Shown here piece after piece: positions 53,463 through 61,722 of a stretch of DNA of 64,000 bases. How positions within the stretch are numbered: position 1 is the stretch's first letter; each line of letters starts with the position of its first letter. Source of the DNA: Chryseobacterium pennae (lineage in GTDB: Bacteria > Bacteroidota > Bacteroidia > Flavobacteriales > Weeksellaceae); NCBI RefSeq assembly GCF_003385515.1, contig NZ_QNVT01000001.1, forward strand, positions 248,001-312,000. Reading direction: 5' to 3'. The position numbers and the translations under genes are program-made. The notes under the pieces were generated by a model. That model saw nothing but the letters and a program-made list of their open reading frames with translations, ran no database searches and had not been told where the DNA came from.

Positions 53463-54341
53463 TTACTCAATTTTTTTCACTCCTTTAAACTGTTCTCTGA
53501 ATTCAGTAGGAGTCGTCTTTTTAATAGATTTAAAGACTTTATTAAAGTTGGCAATATTATTAAAACCTGCTTCGAAAGCAATTTCAAAAACAGTAAGATT
53601 CTTTTCCATCAGCCAACGGGCCGCATAGCTTATTCTGATCTCATTAAGGTAATTGATAAATGTTTTTCCTGTTCTTTTTTTAATGAATCTGTTGAATGTT
53701 ACATTGCTCATATTCACCAACGAGGCTACATTATCCAGGGTTATTTTATTCTCAAAATTTTTATGTACAAAATCATGGATCGCCTTCATTTTATCATTAT
53801 CAGCAAAAGTTTCAAGCTCAATACTGTAGGAAGACAAAAGTGTTTTATCTTCTGCGATGGCCAGCTCATTGAGGATTTTCATAATCTCGATGAAGGATTC
53901 AAAACTGTTCATTTTCGACAGATTGAGAAACGAGTCTTTTAGTTTTTCAGCGGTCTTCGTTGAAAAAAGAATGCCGCGGATTGAATCTTTCATCAGATTA
54001 TTGATCGGTTTCAGTATATTTTTCTGCATCATAGACTGATTGAAAAAATCCTGATTAAACTGTATGGTAATTTCGTGGGTTTTCCGGTTCTTACATTTAT
54101 AGTTTGCCCAGCAATGCGGTAAATTTGGGCCTACCAATACCAGTTCTATATCTCCAATCTCACCTGTATGATCCCCAATCATTCTGCGGTATCCTTTTCC
54201 TTTGTACACAAAGTTAATTTCAATTTCCGGATGATAATGATAAGGAAAATCAAAAGAGGCCTTAATTCTGTCAAACACAAGAAAACTATCTTCAGGAGAT
54301 AGTGGAGTTATTTCTCTAAGAATATTTTCTAATTCACTCAT
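53463..54341 (-). CDS. AraC-family transcriptional regulator of the glycan locus
   Basis: 292 residues. N-terminal cupin-like sensor domain (FPYHYHPEIEINFVYKGKGY near residues 32-51, then a VLVGPNLPHCW segment). C-terminal AraC domain with two HTH units: DNVASLVNMSNVTFNRFIKK followed by TGKTFINYLNEIR, and VFEIAFEAGFNNIANFNKVF followed by KKTTPTEFR. A His-rich cupin plus AraC layout suggests direct sugar sensing. It lies upstream of susC on the same strand and is flanked on both sides by the duplicated dyad, which fits control of the locus and autoregulation. Confidence 0.9.
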   Translation of the reverse strand: MSELENILREITPLSPEDSFLVFDRIKASFDFPYHYHPEIEINFVYKGKGYRRMIGDHTGEIGDIELVLVGPNLPHCWANYKCKNRKTHEITIQFNQDFFNQSMMQKNILKPINNLMKDSIRGILFSTKTAEKLKDSFLNLSKMNSFESFIEIMKILNELAIAEDKTLLSSYSIELETFADNDKMKAIHDFVHKNFENKITLDNVASLVNMSNVTFNRFIKKRTGKTFINYLNEIRISYAARWLMEKNLTVFEIAFEAGFNNIANFNKVFKSIKKTTPTEFREQFKGVKKIE

Positions 54342-54706
54342 ACAGAGGTTTTTGAAAAATTAAAAAATAGCAACAATGCTATTCAGACACATAATTATTA
54401 TTTATAATTTCAATTACTAAATTACGCTTATTTTTATAAAAAAATTATTACAATTACATACTTACCAAAGAAAACAGCTTCACAAATTTGCGAAACGGCT
54501 TTCTTTGTCCTCCGGAATGTATTTCAGTCACCTGTTAACATTAACAATAGAGGATTTATTTCCATTAATAATAAGTTTTAAGCTTTGTTATCATTTCTTT
54601 ACAATACTTATAATCCTGTTTCTTATCATTAATTACAACAAATATTGATCATTCCACCAATCCAATTCTTACAACCATCATATAATTCAATTTTTGTTAA
54701 TATTTA

Positions 54707-54714
54707 CAAATCTA
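54707..54714 (-). promoter_or_regulatory. Candidate -7 box for araC
   Basis: TAGATTTG on the minus strand, at the same offset from the second dyad as in the susC block. A transcript from here would have a leader of about 355 bases before the araC ATG, long but possible. Confidence 0.4.
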
Positions 54715-54734
54715 GATTTCATATACAATCAGAT

Positions 54735-54765
54735 ATAATATTATTTTATCATAAAACGATATTAT
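54735..54765. promoter_or_regulatory. 31-bp dyad, copy 2 (upstream of araC)
   Basis: ATAATA, TTA, TTTTAT, C, ATAAAA, CGA, TATTAT. Differs from copy 1 by one base within the dyad. Same relation to a downstream TAGATTTG on the minus strand, so it points toward araC, not osmC. Confidence 0.65.
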
Positions 54766-54825
54766 TTACGCATTCCCATACAGCCAAATAACTGATTTAC
54801 AGATTCAAAAGAGATTATGTCATAC

Positions 54826-54854
54826 ATTATCAAAACCGACTTGATTTTGATAAT
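54826..54854. promoter_or_regulatory. Inverted repeat at the osmC promoter
   Basis: Perfect 10-bp arms ATTATCAAAA and TTTTGATAAT with a 9-base spacer. The right arm contains the TTTG that could serve as -33 element of osmC, with TATCTTTA at 54871-54878 as an imperfect -7 box. Possible operator of an unknown regulator. Confidence 0.4.
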
Positions 54855-54910
54855 TAAAAAACTTTTTTTGTATCTTTAAAATAAATTCATATTAATCAAA
54901 ACTCTACAGT

Positions 54911-55327
54911 ATGAGACGTAACGCAACAGCCGTTTGGAACGGTACCATTAAAGAAGGAAAGGGACACCTTACAACCCAAAGTACCACCTTAAACCAGACT
55001 CAATATTCTTTTAACAGCCGTTTTGCAGATGGGGTGGGAACCAATCCTGAAGAATTGCTGGCCGCTGCCCATGCCGGATGTTTTACCATGAAATTAAGTG
55101 CTGAACTTTCCCAGGCAGGTTACACTCCTGAAGAATTAACAACCACTTCAGTCATCACTCTTGATCCTAACATTGGAAAAATTACAAAATCAGAATTAAC
55201 CCTTACTGCAAAAGTTCCGGGAATTTCTGATGAAGAGTTTCAGAAATATGTGAAGATCGCAGAAGAAGGATGCCCTGTAAGCGCAGCATTCAACTTTGAA
55301 ATTACTCTGAATGCTACTTTAGCTTAA
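54911..55327 (+). CDS. osmC: OsmC family peroxiredoxin
   Basis: 138 residues, cytosolic. The two reactive Cys of the family are present: Cys57 in [13 protein letters not shown] and Cys121 in [10 protein letters not shown], with an early [17 protein letters not shown]. OsmC enzymes reduce organic hydroperoxides with lipoyl or thiol partners. A terminator follows, so it is a single-gene unit. The Ohr subgroup is less likely given the start sequence. Confidence 0.92.
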   Translation: MRRNATAVWNGTIKEGKGHLTTQSTTLNQTQYSFNSRFADGVGTNPEELLAAAHAGCFTMKLSAELSQAGYTPEELTTTSVITLDPNIGKITKSELTLTAKVPGISDEEFQKYVKIAEEGCPVSAAFNFEITLNATLA

Positions 55328-55349
55328 AAAGCTTACCATATAAAAATAT

Positions 55350-55388
55350 GAAGTCTGGGTTGTGATAAAATCTCAGACTTCGTTTTAA
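55350..55388 (+). terminator. Hairpin terminator after osmC
   Basis: 8-bp stem (55350-55357 with 55374-55381), extended by a G-T and a G-C pair, followed by GTTTTA. It lies just before the TetR operator. Confidence 0.6.
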
Positions 55389-55391
55389 AAT

Positions 55392-55415
55392 AAAATATAC
55401 CAAATGGTATTTTTT
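55392..55415. promoter_or_regulatory. Inverted-repeat operator upstream of the TetR gene
   Basis: Arms of 10 bases (55392-55401 and 55406-55415) with one mismatch, core ATACC-AAAT-GGTAT. It ends 2 bases before the -7 box at 55417 and spans the -33 region, the classic position for autorepression by a TetR protein. Confidence 0.6.
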
Positions 55416-55416
55416 G

Positions 55417-55424
55417 TATATTTG
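55417..55424 (+). promoter_or_regulatory. -7 box of the TetR promoter
   Basis: TATATTTG, exact TAnnTTTG, 22 bases before the TetR ATG. No separate -33 TTTG is visible, since the operator occupies that region. Confidence 0.55.
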
Positions 55425-55445
55425 CATTATATTTAAGCACTTAAA

Positions 55446-56051
55446 ATGTCAAAGGCAGAAAAGACAAAACAATTTATCATCGAGAAAACAGCAACTTTAT
55501 TCAATACCAAAGGCTATGGCGCTACATCCCTTTCGGATATTACCCAGGCAACAGGTTTGACCAAAGGAAGTATTTACGGAAACTTTGAAAACAAGGATCA
55601 GGTAGCTATTGAGGTGTATAAATATAATGCAGGACTGTTGAGCAAGGTAATGAATTACTCTCTTGGAGAACAATATCCTACATCAACGGATAAGCTCCAT
55701 GCTTTTGTATCTTTCTACCGGAAAAACTGGCGTTCCGTATTTTCAAATGGTGGCTGCCCTTTAATGAATGCAGCCACAGAAGCCGATGATTCTTTTCCTG
55801 TACTTAAACAATACGTTCAGAAATCATTCACGTTATGGACTGAAAAAATAGCTTCAGTTATTGCTCAGGGTCAAAAAAACGGGGAATTGAACGTCTCAGT
55901 AAATGCCGATGAGTACGCTTCTCTGTTTATCATGCTTATTGAGGGAGGAATTCTCCTTTCAAAAACGATGGATGAGGAACGATTCCTGCACCAGGCACTG
56001 GATAAGGTCAAGGATATGATTGATCACGAACTCATAATTCTTCCATCATAA
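55446..56051 (+). CDS. TetR/AcrR family transcriptional regulator
   Basis: 201 residues. The N-terminal HTH is canonical: ATLFNTKGYGATSLSDITQA, then TGLTKGSIYGNFENKDQ, residues 15-55. The ligand-binding half has NGGCPLMNAATEADDSFPVL, typical of the subgroup with a TetR C-terminal domain of the YxaF/AcrR kind. The thiolase starts 11 bases after the stop, so it probably controls the thiolase-FabF genes as well as itself through the repeat at 55392-55415. Ligand unknown, perhaps an acyl compound by context. Confidence 0.9.
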   Translation: MSKAEKTKQFIIEKTATLFNTKGYGATSLSDITQATGLTKGSIYGNFENKDQVAIEVYKYNAGLLSKVMNYSLGEQYPTSTDKLHAFVSFYRKNWRSVFSNGGCPLMNAATEADDSFPVLKQYVQKSFTLWTEKIASVIAQGQKNGELNVSVNADEYASLFIMLIEGGILLSKTMDEERFLHQALDKVKDMIDHELIILPS

Positions 56052-56062
56052 ATTTTCACAAT

Positions 56063-57331
56063 ATGGAAACAAAAAAAGTGGCCATTGTAGGATACAACAG
56101 AATCCCATTTGCCAGAATGAATACCGCCTATTCCGAAAAGGGTAACCAGGATCTTCTCCTTGTTGCTATGAGCGGATTGATAGACCGCTATCAGTTACAA
56201 GGTAAATTACTAGGAGAAGTTGCCGGTGGCGCTGTCATCAAGCACATCTCTGAAAGCAACCTCATCAGAGAAACCGTAATGAACACTTCACTGAATCCTG
56301 CAACTCCTGCCTGTGATCTGCAACAGGCCTGTGATACCGGAATTGAAGCTGCTATTTATATCGGAAATAAAATTGCTCTCGGACAAATAGAAAGTGGTAT
56401 TGCCTGTGGTGTCGAAGCCATGAGCAACATCCCTTTTGAATCTTCTCCCCGCCTAAGAAAAGCCCTTTTAAAAGCGAATAAAGAAAAATCTGCATTCGGG
56501 AAAATAAAACAGCTTCTAAGCCCCAAACTGAAAGATTGGATGCCCATCCCTTACAAAGGGCAGGAACCCAAAACAGGTCTGGTGATGGGTGAACATACCG
56601 AAATCACAGCAAAATATTATAAAATTTCCAGAGAAGATCAGGATGATTTAGCTTTTAAAAGTCATCAGAACATGGCAAAAGCTTATGATGAAGGATTTTT
56701 TGATGATATGATAACTCCTGCCTATGGCCTGGATAAAGACAACAACCTCCGCCGTGATACCAGTCTTGAAAAGTTATCTCAGTTAAAACCGGCTTTTGAT
56801 AAACAGAACGGAACTTTAACAGCCGGAAATTCAACACCTTTTACGGATGGTGCTTCAGCAGTTTTATTGGCAAGTGAAGAGTGGGCAAAAGCCAATAATC
56901 TTCCTGTTCTGGCTTATATTACATTTTCAGAGCTTGCCGGTATAGAATATGTTGAAAACAAACAGAACTTATTATTAGCTCCTGTTTTTGCCGCTGAAAG
57001 AATGTTGAAGAAAGCAGGAATGAACCTGGATGACTTTGACTATTACGAAATTCATGAAGCTTTTGCTGCTCAAGTACTAGCCACCATTAAAATCTGGGAA
57101 AATGATGATCTGGCTAAACAGTTCGGATTGGAAAAAGCACTTGGCAAAATCGACAGAAGTAAACTCAATATAAAAGGCGGAAGTCTTGCAGCAGCCCATC
57201 CTTTTGCAGCAACAGGCGGAAGAATTATAGCTACCTTAGCCAGACTTCTGAATGAAAAAGGTAGTGGGAAAGGATTTATTTCCATCTGTGCAGCTCGTGG
57301 ACAGGGGATAACAATGATCTTAGAAAAGTAG
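56063..57331 (+). CDS. Acetyl-CoA C-acyltransferase (thiolase, FadI-like)
   Basis: 422 residues, cytosolic. The nucleophile is Cys90 in QQACDTGIEAA. The C-terminal half has YYEIHEAFAAQVLA, GGSLAAAHPFAATGGR carrying the active-site His, and SICAARGQG with the second Cys. Length and motif variants resemble FadI-type thiolases of fatty-acid oxidation more than short biosynthetic thiolases. There is no FadJ/FadB gene nearby. It follows the TetR gene by 11 bases. Confidence 0.88.
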   Translation: METKKVAIVGYNRIPFARMNTAYSEKGNQDLLLVAMSGLIDRYQLQGKLLGEVAGGAVIKHISESNLIRETVMNTSLNPATPACDLQQACDTGIEAAIYIGNKIALGQIESGIACGVEAMSNIPFESSPRLRKALLKANKEKSAFGKIKQLLSPKLKDWMPIPYKGQEPKTGLVMGEHTEITAKYYKISREDQDDLAFKSHQNMAKAYDEGFFDDMITPAYGLDKDNNLRRDTSLEKLSQLKPAFDKQNGTLTAGNSTPFTDGASAVLLASEEWAKANNLPVLAYITFSELAGIEYVENKQNLLLAPVFAAERMLKKAGMNLDDFDYYEIHEAFAAQVLATIKIWENDDLAKQFGLEKALGKIDRSKLNIKGGSLAAAHPFAATGGRIIATLARLLNEKGSGKGFISICAARGQGITMILEK

Positions 57332-57521
57332 TTTACAGCTGCTTTTACATAAAAACATTCATTATGCTATAAATAATACACCTTATTATTCGTCTGTAGC
57401 GAAAGAAAAATGATAATATTGCAAACGGAAAACAGAATGATAAAGAAAAGCAGTGAAATGAAGCATGGGTAAAAAGACTTTACCTCATGAAAAATCTAAT
57501 CAGTTTTAAATAATAACTAAT

Positions 57522-58763
57522 ATGAAAAGAGTTGTCATTACAGGATTGGGCGCAGTGACACCCTTGGGAAATAATGTCGAAGACTTTTGGCACAACAGTA
57601 TTAACGGAGCTAGCGGAGCAGGGTTAATCACTCATTTCGATTCAGAAAAATTTAAGGTACACTTCGCATGTGAGGTAAAAGGTTTTGATCCAAAACTGCA
57701 TCTTACCCACAACGAAATCAAAAGAAGTGACCTTTTTACACAATATGCCATGTATGCTTCAGCTGAAGCAATACAGGATTCCGGTTTAGAGCTTGAAAAT
57801 ATGGATCCTTTCGATTCCGGAGTGATCTGGGGAACAGGACAAGGCGGAATGTGGACTTTTGAAAAGGAAGTGATGGATTTTGCACATGGTGATGGTACCC
57901 CACGTTTTAACCCGTTTTTTGTCCCTAAGTTTATTGCCAATATGGCTTCAGGAATGATCTCCATGAAATATGGCCTTCAGGGAATTAATTATACAACAGT
58001 TTCTGCCTGCGCAACAGGAAATACAGCATTGATGGATGCTTTTAATTATATCCGCCTTGGAAAAGCAAAAGTAATCATCAGTGGTGGTTCTGAAGCAGCT
58101 ATTACTCCAGCTTCAATAGGTGGTTTCTCTATTATGAAAGCCATGTCTACCAGAAATGATGACTTTGCCACAGCCAGCCGTCCTTATGATGCGGAAAGAG
58201 ATGGTTTTGTAATGGGTGAAGGTGCAGGGGCATTAGTTCTTGAAGAATACGAACATGCTGTAGCAAGAGGAGCGAAAATCTATGCTGAATTAGCCGGAGC
58301 AGCAATGACTGCCGATGCATACCATATGACGGCCCCTCATCCTGAAGGAGTGGGAGCGATCAAAGCAATGCAATTGGCTGTAAAAGAAGCAGGTATTAAT
58401 ATGGAAGACATTGACTATATTAATCCTCATGCCACTTCTACCCCATTGGGAGATTTAATTGAATTAAAAGCAATCAATAAAGCATTCAAAGGAAATAAAA
58501 AACTTGATATCAGTGCTACCAAATCAATGACCGGGCATTTATTAGGTGCTGCAGGAGCCGTTGAAGCAATCCTTTCTATTAAGGCTATTCAGAATGGTAT
58601 CATTCCGCCAACCATCAATCTTCACAGTATTGATGAGAACATTCCTAATGATATTAATATTGTATTTGGAGAAGCTAAGGAAAAGAATATCAATTTTGCA
58701 TTGAGTAATGCCTTTGGATTTGGCGGACATAATGCAACGGTTGTATTTAAGAAGTTCAGCTAA
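57522..58763 (+). CDS. fabF: Beta-ketoacyl-ACP synthase II
   Basis: 413 residues. Condensing-enzyme triad: Cys163 in TVSACATGNTAL, His in NPHATSTPLGD and His in KSMTGHLLGAAG, with the glycine-rich NAFGFGGHN end. The start MKRVVITGLGAVTPLGNNVE is typical. It extends acyl chains on ACP. As the copy sits behind a TetR-thiolase unit after a 190-base gap instead of next to acpP, it may be an accessory FabF. A terminator follows. Confidence 0.93.
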   Translation: MKRVVITGLGAVTPLGNNVEDFWHNSINGASGAGLITHFDSEKFKVHFACEVKGFDPKLHLTHNEIKRSDLFTQYAMYASAEAIQDSGLELENMDPFDSGVIWGTGQGGMWTFEKEVMDFAHGDGTPRFNPFFVPKFIANMASGMISMKYGLQGINYTTVSACATGNTALMDAFNYIRLGKAKVIISGGSEAAITPASIGGFSIMKAMSTRNDDFATASRPYDAERDGFVMGEGAGALVLEEYEHAVARGAKIYAELAGAAMTADAYHMTAPHPEGVGAIKAMQLAVKEAGINMEDIDYINPHATSTPLGDLIELKAINKAFKGNKKLDISATKSMTGHLLGAAGAVEAILSIKAIQNGIIPPTINLHSIDENIPNDINIVFGEAKEKNINFALSNAFGFGGHNATVVFKKFS

Positions 58764-58785
58764 TCCTGAAATAAAGATAAATTTT

Positions 58786-58816
58786 AATCCCCATGCTTTT
58801 TGCATAGGGATTTTTT
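58786..58816 (+). terminator. Rho-independent terminator after fabF
   Basis: Stems of 6 and 4 bp (58786-58791 with 58807-58812; 58793-58796 with 58802-58805) separated by one mismatch, T5 loop, followed by a T run. Confidence 0.75.
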
Positions 58817-58952
58817 ATTTTATATAATTGAATACATTTCTAAGTATTTATTAATCCTAATCCAATATTTACATTTCTATCTGTATATATTATAACTTAG
58901 AAAATCTTTAAAAATTAATTATAATACGACTTCTTTTGTCGCCCTCAACCGA

Positions 58953-58960
58953 TACTTTTG
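58953..58960 (+). promoter_or_regulatory. Candidate -7 box of the tailspike-like gene
   Basis: TACTTTTG fits TAnnTTTG, about 60 bases before the ATG. A TTTTG lies only 14 bases upstream, closer than the usual -33 spacing. Confidence 0.35.
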
Positions 58961-59006
58961 TTTTAGTAACATTTCTTGCAAGGATTTACAAAACAATTAC
59001 TTAATC

Positions 59007-59020
59007 AAAAAAAAAAAAAA
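59007..59020 (+). repeat. 14-A homopolymer abutting a start codon
   Basis: A run of fourteen A whose last base is the A of the ATG at 59020. Such tracts can slip during replication and alter expression. Confidence 0.8.
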
Positions 59021-60708
59021 TGATCTACAATTTAAATTTAGCAACAACAGAAGATTTCTTTTCATCCAATTATCCAAATGTGGATAGTTATCCGGATGTA
59101 ATTACATTATTGGATAGTTTTACTTTTGAAACCGTAAACTATATCAAAGTAACTCATTGGCTTGATGGCACAGATATATCCACCAATGAACCTGAGCTTG
59201 TTGATGGAACTGTTTTCAGAAAAAAAGCACCCAATGTTTATTATGCCCGTGAATCAATTCTTAATAAAAAATCTCTAAATATAAAATGGTTCGGAGCAAA
59301 AGGAGATGGAGTTACAAATGATACCAATGCATTTAACAAAATCTCAGACTTTGTTTTTGAGCAAAGAAAAAGAAATGTCTCAATTTCTTCAATTTATATT
59401 CCCAATGGAAGATTCAAGATTACTGATACATTTTATATTCCTTTACGTGGTCATTTATATGGAGAAAGTTCACTTAATTCCATTATTATTGCTAATATAG
59501 ATAAACCTTTATTAAGAGTTTTACAATCTAAAACGAACTTAAATGCCTTTCATGAACAAACAGGAAAAACAATAATTAGAGATCTATCGTTAGGAGGACG
59601 ATATTTTGATGAAGAACCTGATGAGTTTAATGATAAAGCTGATGGCTTTAAACCTAACAAAACAGGAATACTGATTTCAAAAATGTTAAGAGTAGAACTT
59701 AATAACTTATTTATAAAAGGATTTGAAGGATATGGAATTTTGTATGATACCACTTATTATCAAACGTTGAGAAGTTGTTATTTTACAAATAATGCAATAG
59801 GTGTTGAAGCCCGTGACAGTACTACCATTTTATTTGATAATTGTGAATTTAGAAAAAATTCAAGAGGTATTCATTTTAAAGCTTGTTTTAGCAATTGGGT
59901 AAAGAATTGCATTTTCGAAGAAAACATTGCAAAATATCTAACCGCACCATCAATTAATAATCCTTTAAATTATCTTAATACCTCATCTTCAAGCATTTTT
60001 TTTGAAGGAGAAGCATGTAAGAACAATACAATTAGTGAGTGCTATTTTGAAGCAGATCTTCAGAATATCGTTTTCGATGATTTTGTTTCAGGGAATATTG
60101 TACGAGGATGCTTTTTTATTGGAGCTAGTCACTATCAAACAAAACCAGAGTTTCCACTATTCAGAGTCGCAGTATTTAAAGAATTTGCTTCCGAAAATTT
60201 ATTTGAATCAAATACCTATTTGACAATAAATAATCAAATACCACCAATCAGATTCAAATTCTATCCACAGGCAAAAAATAATGTTTTCAAATTTTTACTT
60301 GAAGGGTATTTAGAAAGATTTATTCAGGATAATGATATAGATTTTCAAAACTCATACATTAACAATGGCCTTATATATAACATGCCCATTGCATTGGCGG
60401 ATTCTGCCAATCAAAAATTTGAGAGAAATAAACGTAATCAAATCAGACCATATATTCAGGAAGCACCCAATAAAGTTTTTGTAAATGATATTCTTATTAG
60501 AAATGGAAGAGTTGGTTGTTGGAATGGAGCATATTGGTTAGAAAATGATGGGTCAATACTTGGTATCAAAAGATTTGGAAACACAAATGAAAAAGATCCT
60601 AATGGCTCAATAACAGGTATGGCTTATTATGATACTCAACTTAATAAACCTATTTTTAAGAAAAATAATTTAGCCGATTGGGTAGATGTAAATGGAAATC
60701 CAGTATAA
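59020..60708 (+). CDS. Pectate-lyase-fold tailspike-like protein
   Basis: 562 residues with no signal peptide. A short N-terminal module (VTLLDSFTF-like and WLDGTDISTNEP) is followed by the Pectate_lyase_3 motif IKWFGAKGDGVTNDTNAF near residues 88-105, then right-handed beta-helix coils (repeated FxNCxFxxN-like turns such as FDNCEFRKNSRG and VKNCIFEENIA). The C-terminus (GSITGMAYYDTQLNKPIFKK) resembles ends of phage tail fibres. This is the build of bacteriophage or tailocin spikes that bind or cut surface polysaccharide. No other phage gene is nearby. Composition is more AT-rich than its neighbours, which suggests transfer. Confidence 0.75.
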   Translation: MIYNLNLATTEDFFSSNYPNVDSYPDVITLLDSFTFETVNYIKVTHWLDGTDISTNEPELVDGTVFRKKAPNVYYARESILNKKSLNIKWFGAKGDGVTNDTNAFNKISDFVFEQRKRNVSISSIYIPNGRFKITDTFYIPLRGHLYGESSLNSIIIANIDKPLLRVLQSKTNLNAFHEQTGKTIIRDLSLGGRYFDEEPDEFNDKADGFKPNKTGILISKMLRVELNNLFIKGFEGYGILYDTTYYQTLRSCYFTNNAIGVEARDSTTILFDNCEFRKNSRGIHFKACFSNWVKNCIFEENIAKYLTAPSINNPLNYLNTSSSSIFFEGEACKNNTISECYFEADLQNIVFDDFVSGNIVRGCFFIGASHYQTKPEFPLFRVAVFKEFASENLFESNTYLTINNQIPPIRFKFYPQAKNNVFKFLLEGYLERFIQDNDIDFQNSYINNGLIYNMPIALADSANQKFERNKRNQIRPYIQEAPNKVFVNDILIRNGRVGCWNGAYWLENDGSILGIKRFGNTNEKDPNGSITGMAYYDTQLNKPIFKKNNLADWVDVNGNPV

Positions 60709-60760
60709 CATACATAAATTTTGTCGCTACGTTGTAATTAATCAACGACATTAATATATA

Positions 60761-60797
60761 AACCAGAGCAGAATTTTTGCTCTGGTTTTATTTTTCA
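60761..60797 (+). terminator. Rho-independent terminator after the tailspike-like gene
   Basis: Perfect 10-bp stem (60761-60770 with 60778-60787), 7-base loop, T-rich tail. Confidence 0.75.
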
Positions 60798-60837
60798 CTT
60801 TAAAAAATATCAATCTTTCATATTAAATGTATATCAT

Positions 60838-60864
60838 AAAAAGCAGTCGTTCAGACTGCTTTTT
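60838..60864. terminator. Bidirectional terminator between convergent genes
   Basis: Perfect 11-bp stem (60838-60848 with 60854-60864), 5-base loop; A-rich left, T-rich right. It ends the L,D-transpeptidase transcript 2 bases after its stop. Confidence 0.8.
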
Positions 60865-60865
60865 T

Positions 60866-61624
60866 TTATGCTTTTAACCATTCTGAGGAGGAAAGGTAAT
60901 TTTGATCGGGATAATAGATGAATAATAAATTTCTCCCTTTTATCGTATTGATCATTGATTGTGACAGCTCTCTCGGTACTGCGGGACACCCCCAGCTTCT
61001 TCCGATTCTTTTGTGTATCGTTGCAAATGCATCACTTACATAATCTGCCCCATGCATTACGATAGCTCTTTTATACGCTGCATCATTGAATCCTTTATCC
61101 ATTCCCAATAATCTCAATGAGTATCCATTGTCTCCCTGATAAGTTGCATCTGTGATATAAAATCCCATGCTGCTCTGCCGCGAACTTTCCGTATTAGAAA
61201 AATTCGTAGCAAATTCTTCGCCTGTATTTTTACCGTGCGCAACCAATGAGTTGAACAATACTTTTTTGTCGTTAAGATCAATGATCCAAAGTCTTTTGGT
61301 ATTGGAGGACATAGAAAAATCGCAAACAGTTAATAAATGCGACTCGCCAGTAAGTAATCCTGCTTTCTTTAAGTTTTCAAATCCTGTTAATGCTTTAGAG
61401 AACACTTCATAGTTCAGTTCATGTTCAGGATCAAATTCAATTGACTGGTATAAAGCTTCTGATGAAGATACGGCTACAGTAGCATTCTTCTCAGATTTCG
61501 TGTCAGTTACTCTTTCTGTCTTTTTTGTGGTGATATTTTCATCCTTTACCACCGCTCTTGGAGAAATGTAGAAAGAGGTCGTCACCATGTAAATAAGGCC
61601 TATTACGCCATAAAATCCTTTCAT
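60866..61624 (-). CDS. Murein L,D-transpeptidase catalytic domain protein
   Basis: 252 residues. An N-terminal hydrophobic signal or anchor (MKGFYGVIGLIYMVTTSFYI), a polar Thr/Lys linker, and a YkuD-like catalytic domain ending in KRIGRSWGCPAVPRELSQ with nucleophile Cys213 and an upstream His in IVMHGADYV. Should act on peptidoglycan peptides in the periplasm, forming 3-3 links or attaching proteins. It is a single-gene unit flanked by terminators. Confidence 0.85.
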   Translation of the reverse strand: MKGFYGVIGLIYMVTTSFYISPRAVVKDENITTKKTERVTDTKSEKNATVAVSSSEALYQSIEFDPEHELNYEVFSKALTGFENLKKAGLLTGESHLLTVCDFSMSSNTKRLWIIDLNDKKVLFNSLVAHGKNTGEEFATNFSNTESSRQSSMGFYITDATYQGDNGYSLRLLGMDKGFNDAAYKRAIVMHGADYVSDAFATIHKRIGRSWGCPAVPRELSQSMINTIKGRNLLFIYYPDQNYLSSSEWLKA

Positions 61625-61722
61625 TCAATAATATATTAGTTCCAAATTAGTGGGGCAAAATTATAAAAACATCGCTATCAGCCACTTATAAGTCTACAAA
61701 GTTTAACTGAATTTAAGAAACT

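Larger units (their letters stand above)
54342..54910. other. Gene-free stretch between araC and osmC
   Basis: 569 AT-rich bases between divergent genes. It contains the second dyad block (54706-54767), an inverted repeat at 54826-54854 and a weak osmC promoter. The 350 bases next to araC hold only AT-rich sequence and a small weak hairpin; no gene seen. Confidence 0.6.

Noticed and set aside
53272..54765. The duplicated dyad as ends of a mobile element carrying araC
   Set aside because: The two copies are in direct orientation at equal distance from a -7 box, there is no transposase and no target duplication. A promoter block is the simpler reading, though a past duplication event is not excluded.
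57632..57964. A 110-codon minus-strand frame inside fabF
   Set aside because: It is antisense to conserved FabF motifs and shows no signal peptide, domain or start context; treated as a shadow frame.
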